Source of the DNA: Candidatus Tepidiaquacellales bacterium OLB5
Lineage (GTDB): Bacteria; Bacteroidota; Ignavibacteria; Tepidaquicellales; OLB5
Direction of reading: 5' to 3'
Length of the DNA: 35,953 nucleotides
NCBI GenBank assembly: GCA_001567545.1
Contig: LLZO01000343.1
Span: forward strand, 1-35,953
The notes beneath the pieces were generated by a model, which was given only the letters and a program-made list of their open reading frames with translations, was not told the origin of the DNA and ran no database searches. The position numbers and the translations under genes were made by a program. Of this stretch, positions 33,170 through 35,953 are shown in pieces; the first letter of the stretch is position 1, and every line of letters starts with the position of its first letter.

Positions 33170-34627
33170 TTACAACAGCTTATTTAATTGTGTTCTTACC
33201 CAGGTCATACTCTCTACTTTTTCTGCAGGTAAATTGTCCAGGTCATTTTTAATGTTAAATATATTTTTTTTATCACCTCCCAGGTGAATATTAACAAGTC
33301 TGCTTGTAATGTTAACATAATTTACAAAACGCCCCTTTAAAAATTCCGGAAAATCTTTAACGCTCCCGAGAAAGTGACGGTATGAATCTATAATACTTTT
33401 GCAAAGTTCAAAATTTCCCAGTTCGTAATGTATTTTTATCTGAAGATTCTGTACCCTTAAATGAAAATAAATATCATCAATAGCAACTTTTCCAAGGTAT
33501 TTAAGAGCTTCTTCAAGATTACCTTTTCTGTAATTAAGGTTCCCTTTACATAAAATATAAGCGTTTTCACGCTGATCTTTCGTAACTTCATGTTTAAATT
33601 TTTCGATAAAATTTTCTGCCCACTCAAAATCTTTATGCACTAAAGCTGTTGCGGCTACTGTAACATACGAGTTAAAAGAAAATACATTTCCGTCTTTTGG
33701 GTAAAGGTCATTTTCAATTGAGTATTTTAAAATCTTGTAATGCTCATTTTTATAGAAAGGGTTGCCGTCAAGTGATTTTATTCTAGTATAATTGAAAAGG
33801 AATACATAAATGTATCTTTTATTATGTATTTGAATAGTATCAGAATATTTTCCCAGCAGATCCCTTACTTCATTATAAAGCTTTGCATTATCATCAACCG
33901 AATTATCTATATCTGACTGCATACTTAGCAGCCTTTTAATGATACCTATTACCGGATATTTATCTCGGGGGTGTTTATCAAGAAATTCTATTACTTTATC
34001 CAGAATCAGCAAATGAAATTTATATTCACCGCTGTACCTTCGTATATTAAGATGCAGGGCATAAACCAGCACCATATAAACCAGATAATTAATAAAAATA
34101 TTATATTCCTCAATTATCTGTTCAGAAAGAACTATCTCCCCAAACTTTCGTTCATAAAGTGCTTTGAACAGTTTTTCTGCTCTTGAATAATTGTATTCTG
34201 CAAAAATATATTCTTCATCAATAATCTTTTCATTATTTAACTGCTTAATGGATTCCTTATACTTACTGTTAAAATGTACGGGCAGTTTTCTGTTTACCAG
34301 ATTTTCTAAAATATAAGAGTTTTTGGTATGTATTTTTGTATTAAATTGTTCTGATGCAATAAAATCCAGGGCAAATTCATTCATTTTTGAAAACAGGTCA
34401 CGTATTTTTTTATCCTTAAATTCTTCATTAGGATAAATCACTTTAAAAATTTCCTTTTTGCTTAACTTCTTAAATCCGGGAAAATCTTTCTTCAATAGAT
34501 CATAGAATTTTCTAATTAACAAACTTTTATTAAAATAAGGTGAATTTATGTACTCACCAAACTTTTCAAATTCCTTTTTATTAAAGGTTTGCAGCAATAA
34601 AATTAATTTTAAATCTGAAATATCCAT
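33170..34627 (-). CDS. SPYxN-family helical repeat protein, copy C
   Basis: A 485-residue relative of copies A and B, about 16 kb away. It shares the N-terminal motif (LLLQTFNKKEFEKFGEYINSPYFNKSL ... KDFPGFKKLSKKEIFKVIYP), TPR-like helical pairs in the middle (YRKGNLEEALKYLGKVAIDDIYF), the conserved SIIDSYRHFLG and a C-terminal SMTWVRTQLNKLL that aligns with GWLLKKIEEL of copy B. No signal peptide or membrane segment is present. Function is unknown. It is a single-gene unit upstream of sufB in the same direction, with a 114-bp gap that contains the probable suf promoter. Confidence 0.7.
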   Translation of the reverse strand: MDISDLKLILLLQTFNKKEFEKFGEYINSPYFNKSLLIRKFYDLLKKDFPGFKKLSKKEIFKVIYPNEEFKDKKIRDLFSKMNEFALDFIASEQFNTKIHTKNSYILENLVNRKLPVHFNSKYKESIKQLNNEKIIDEEYIFAEYNYSRAEKLFKALYERKFGEIVLSEQIIEEYNIFINYLVYMVLVYALHLNIRRYSGEYKFHLLILDKVIEFLDKHPRDKYPVIGIIKRLLSMQSDIDNSVDDNAKLYNEVRDLLGKYSDTIQIHNKRYIYVFLFNYTRIKSLDGNPFYKNEHYKILKYSIENDLYPKDGNVFSFNSYVTVAATALVHKDFEWAENFIEKFKHEVTKDQRENAYILCKGNLNYRKGNLEEALKYLGKVAIDDIYFHLRVQNLQIKIHYELGNFELCKSIIDSYRHFLGSVKDFPEFLKGRFVNYVNITSRLVNIHLGGDKKNIFNIKNDLDNLPAEKVESMTWVRTQLNKLL

Positions 34628-34850
34628 TTACTTTCGACAATTTATCATAAAATACTGCATTTAAAGCCAAAAATCCACTAATATTGCATTCCCACAAATC
34701 GACAATAGCGTTTATTTTTCTTTTACATCTAAAAAACAGTTATTATATATTCGTATATCAAAATTGTTGATCTTGAGCGGGGGTTTATTGTAATGGAGTT
34801 TTATATAAAAAATTTAATGGCACTTTCTGAATTGAAAAGCCGGTAATAAT

Positions 34851-35096
34851 ATGCAATTAAAAATGAGTTCAGATTATTCAGTAAAACAAAGGTATTACCT
34901 TGAACCTGAGTTTGGAAGCAGCGGGTGGGTCTTACGTAAAGAAGGCTCCAATATGGTAGTTAAAAAGGCTAAATATAAGCTGATGCTGATTTATTTTGCC
35001 GAAAACATGCTTAATAATAAAAATGCTGAGCTCAGAATTTGTGATTCAAACGGGCTGCTGGAAGATATTATTGATTTTGAAAAAACAAATCATTAG
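34851..35096 (+). CDS. Small DUF2188-like protein
   Basis: An 81-residue soluble protein; a second ATG at 34863 (MSSDYS) may be the start. The pattern YYLEPEFGSSGWVLRKEGSNMVVKKAKYKLMLIYFAENMLNNKNAELRICDSNGLLEDIIDF is split here only by function: a Trp-containing strand pair, a helix with periodic Ala/Met, then a strand ending in DSNG. This is the layout of DUF2188 (W..K.EG....V..K......A......A.L.I.D..G). The match is by pattern only. Function is unknown. It begins after a 223-bp AT-rich gap in which I see no gene or convincing promoter. Confidence 0.5.
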   Translation: MQLKMSSDYSVKQRYYLEPEFGSSGWVLRKEGSNMVVKKAKYKLMLIYFAENMLNNKNAELRICDSNGLLEDIIDFEKTNH

Positions 35097-35224
35097 ATGA
35101 TTTGATTCAGAAATTACAGCTGCCCTATCTAACGGGCGAAACTGATTTTTTTCATAAATTTTTAACTATATTTATGAAAATCGTTTCGCTCTTTTTTATG
35201 AAATTTACTGTAGAGAGGAAATTA

Positions 35225-35473
35225 ATGACAAATTCAATTGATCAGCAGGTAATAGATTTTACAGCAGCTTACACAGGTTCATCGCCCGGTGCAATAAACA
35301 ATTCAACAACCCTGGATAGTCTGGGAATTGTAACTAAACAGGATGTAGTTGATTATGTTACTGAACTTGAAGACAGCTTTGATTTAATGTACGAGGAAGG
35401 TGATGCAAATGGGATTGTAACAGTTGGTGATGCTGCAGCTTTGATTGAAAGAAAATTAGGTGAAAACGGATAG
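35225..35473 (+). CDS. Acyl-carrier-protein-like protein with an atypical helix II
   Basis: An 82-residue protein, start chosen at ATG 35225 because of the GAGGAAATTA ribosome binding site; the frame is open further upstream but has no such site. The C-terminal half looks like an acyl carrier protein: VVDYVTELEDSFDLMYEEG then IVTVGDAAALIERKLG. The motif TLDSLGIV contains the DSL Ser of carrier proteins, but it lies six residues farther from the helix II Phe than in normal ACPs; in an ungapped alignment the Ser position is Lys (TKQD). So either helix II has an insertion or this is a carrier fold without the phosphopantetheine site. A strong terminator follows. No fatty-acid or peptide synthesis genes are adjacent. 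Confidence 0.6.
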   Translation: MTNSIDQQVIDFTAAYTGSSPGAINNSTTLDSLGIVTKQDVVDYVTELEDSFDLMYEEGDANGIVTVGDAAALIERKLGENG

Positions 35474-35491
35474 CTTTAATTAATCTCAGTT

Positions 35492-35520
35492 AAAACCGGT
35501 CTGAAACCGGTTTTTTTTTT
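35492..35520 (+). terminator. Terminator after the carrier-protein-like gene
   Basis: AAAACCGG (35492-35499) pairs with CCGGTTTT (35507-35514), followed by an uninterrupted T tract to 35520. Confidence 0.9.
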
Positions 35521-35561
35521 GCCCTTTTTGAACAAAATTCCATGTTTTCCGGAATTCGGGC

Positions 35562-35680
35562 AAAAAAAACGCAGCAGGTTTTTTCGGAACACTGGGAGCG
35601 TTCGTACTAAAAACGTTAGCCACCCTTACCTAGCTAACTCCTGCTGCAAAATTTTGATTGTATAAAGAACCTGTCTTAAT
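35562..35680 (-). ncRNA. Candidate stand-alone structured small RNA, three-way junction
   Basis: Minus-strand RNA of about 118 nt in a 333-bp region otherwise without a gene. P1: GCAGCAGG (35647-35640) with CCTGCTGC (35578-35571). P2: GTTAGC (35638-35633) with GCTAAC (35620-35615), extended by a U-G and an A-U. P3/P4: UUUUU (35613-35609) with AAAAA (35583-35579) below the hairpin GAACGCU-CCC-AGUGUUC (35603-35587). The P2 loop GGUAAGGG and the P4 loop CCC could kiss. P1 is followed by U8 (35569-35562). The two non-Watson-Crick pairs are G-U on this strand but would be A-C mismatches on the plus strand, which supports minus-strand transcription. I do not recognise a known RNA family: SRP, 6S and common riboswitch motifs are absent. 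Confidence 0.6.
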
Positions 35681-35686
35681 CTGTTA

Positions 35687-35716
35687 CAAATATAATAAAT
35701 TCATTTTATATGTCAA
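35687..35716 (-). promoter_or_regulatory. Promoter of the candidate small RNA (TTGACA - TATATTTG)
   Basis: On the minus strand TTGACA (35716-35711) precedes TATATTTG (35694-35687), an exact TAnnTTTG -7 box, with 19 nt between TTG and the box. This is the best promoter in the window. The start would be near 35680, about 33 nt before P1 of the RNA. Confidence 0.65.
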
Positions 35717-35806
35717 TAGGAAAAATTATGGTATAAATTAGTGAATACGGTGATTTTGTAGATATTTTTATTCCAAAAAAATCAATAAATTTATGAAAAA
35801 TAAATT

Positions 35807-35953
35807 ATGTCTAACGGACCCTCTAAAGAAGACCTGGAATTATACTGGCAAAACAGCCGACAGTATTTTGATGAGCTTGCAAGGCATTACCAGCAGGCTG
35901 ACCCGGAGTATTACAGGAAAAATATTAAGCCGTTCTATGATAACCCTTTCAGA
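35807..35953 (+). CDS. Unknown protein, 5' end only
   Basis: An open frame of 49 codons from ATG 35807 to the window edge, with no stop. The visible part is hydrophilic with many Tyr, Glu, Asp and Gln (LYWQNSRQYFDELARHYQ, DPEYYRKNIKPFYDNP), no signal peptide. Not recognised. It is divergent from the candidate small RNA; the gap contains its promoter region but no clear TAnnTTTG on the plus strand. Confidence 0.55.
   Translation, partial: MSNGPSKEDLELYWQNSRQYFDELARHYQQADPEYYRKNIKPFYDNPFR

Noticed and set aside
35571-35647. Structured RNA read on the plus strand
   Set aside because: The stems then contain A-C mismatches and no T tract follows; the minus strand has G-U pairs, a promoter and a U8 tract.
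35562-35680. SRP 4.5S RNA, 6S RNA or a known riboswitch
   Set aside because: The SRP GGAAG/AGCAG core is missing, the size and shape do not fit 6S, and no TPP, cobalamin, SAM, FMN, glycine or guanidine consensus is seen.
1-35953. CRISPR arrays, prophage, transposases, tRNA or rRNA genes
   Set aside because: No regularly spaced repeats, phage structural or integrase proteins, transposase motifs, or tRNA/rRNA signatures were found.

Overview
The window looks like a chromosomal segment of a low-GC member of the Fibrobacteres-Chlorobi-Bacteroidetes (FCB) group, most likely an Ignavibacteria-type organism. The evidence is the type IX secretion (T9SS) C-terminal sorting domains with the NYPNPFNP signature on three secreted proteins, Bacteroidota-like promoters (TTTG/TTG about 19-21 nt before TAnnTTTG) at several places, a bacterial type-A RNase P RNA, and families typical of that group (DUF4292, DUF922, DUF6265). 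The lineage is inferred, not proven.

Layout. 1-2570: 5' end of a leftward CoA-binding protein, then a rightward block with a 5'-truncated nif3-like gene, a C4 zinc-ribbon coiled-coil protein, RNase HI and rnpB. 2573-12936: nine leftward genes with gaps of 0-23 nt or overlaps, probably one long transcription unit: aspartase, alanine racemase, an acidic 622-aa protein, mannose-1-phosphate guanylyltransferase, methylmalonyl-CoA epimerase, a frameshifted glycosyltransferase 9, DUF6265, MscS and an O-antigen ligase with TPRs. The theme is cell wall and surface polysaccharide plus some central metabolism. 13098-14352: DUF4292 and a small Cys-rich acidic protein, rightward. 14392-17334: two tandem paralogues of an undescribed helical family with an SPYxN motif; a third copy lies at 33170-34627. 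17582-23199: a rightward accessory run of exported proteins (beta-barrel-like, unknown periplasmic, DUF922 HExxH protease, two T9SS beta-propeller-like proteins, a coiled-coil lipoprotein) with a tiny ribbon-helix-helix-like protein; it starts from a good promoter carrying a palindrome. 23331-25257: PAS-PAS HisKA_2 histidine kinase and stand-alone receiver. 25576-26185: chimeric, broken T9SS gene.

26254-33055 is a complete SUF iron-sulfur assembly operon, transcribed leftward: sufB-sufC-sufD-sufS-sufE-sufT-like, then bacilliredoxin brxA and an IscR-like Rrf2 regulator at the distal end. 34851-35473 holds a DUF2188-like protein and an unusual carrier-protein-like protein. The window closes with a strong terminator, a candidate stand-alone structured RNA on the minus strand (about 35562-35680), and the start of an unknown gene.

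Two things stand out. First, the minus-strand structured RNA at about 35.6 kb has its own promoter, a three-way-junction fold and a terminator, and I do not recognise it. Second, four genes are each broken by exactly one base in an A/T homopolymer of 6-7 nt (6601-6607, 17199-17205, 18464-18469, 20573-20578). That is either a homopolymer error in the assembly or a set of slippage-prone switches. Restoring one base in each case gives an excellent full-length protein. No CRISPR array, tRNA, rRNA or transposase was seen.
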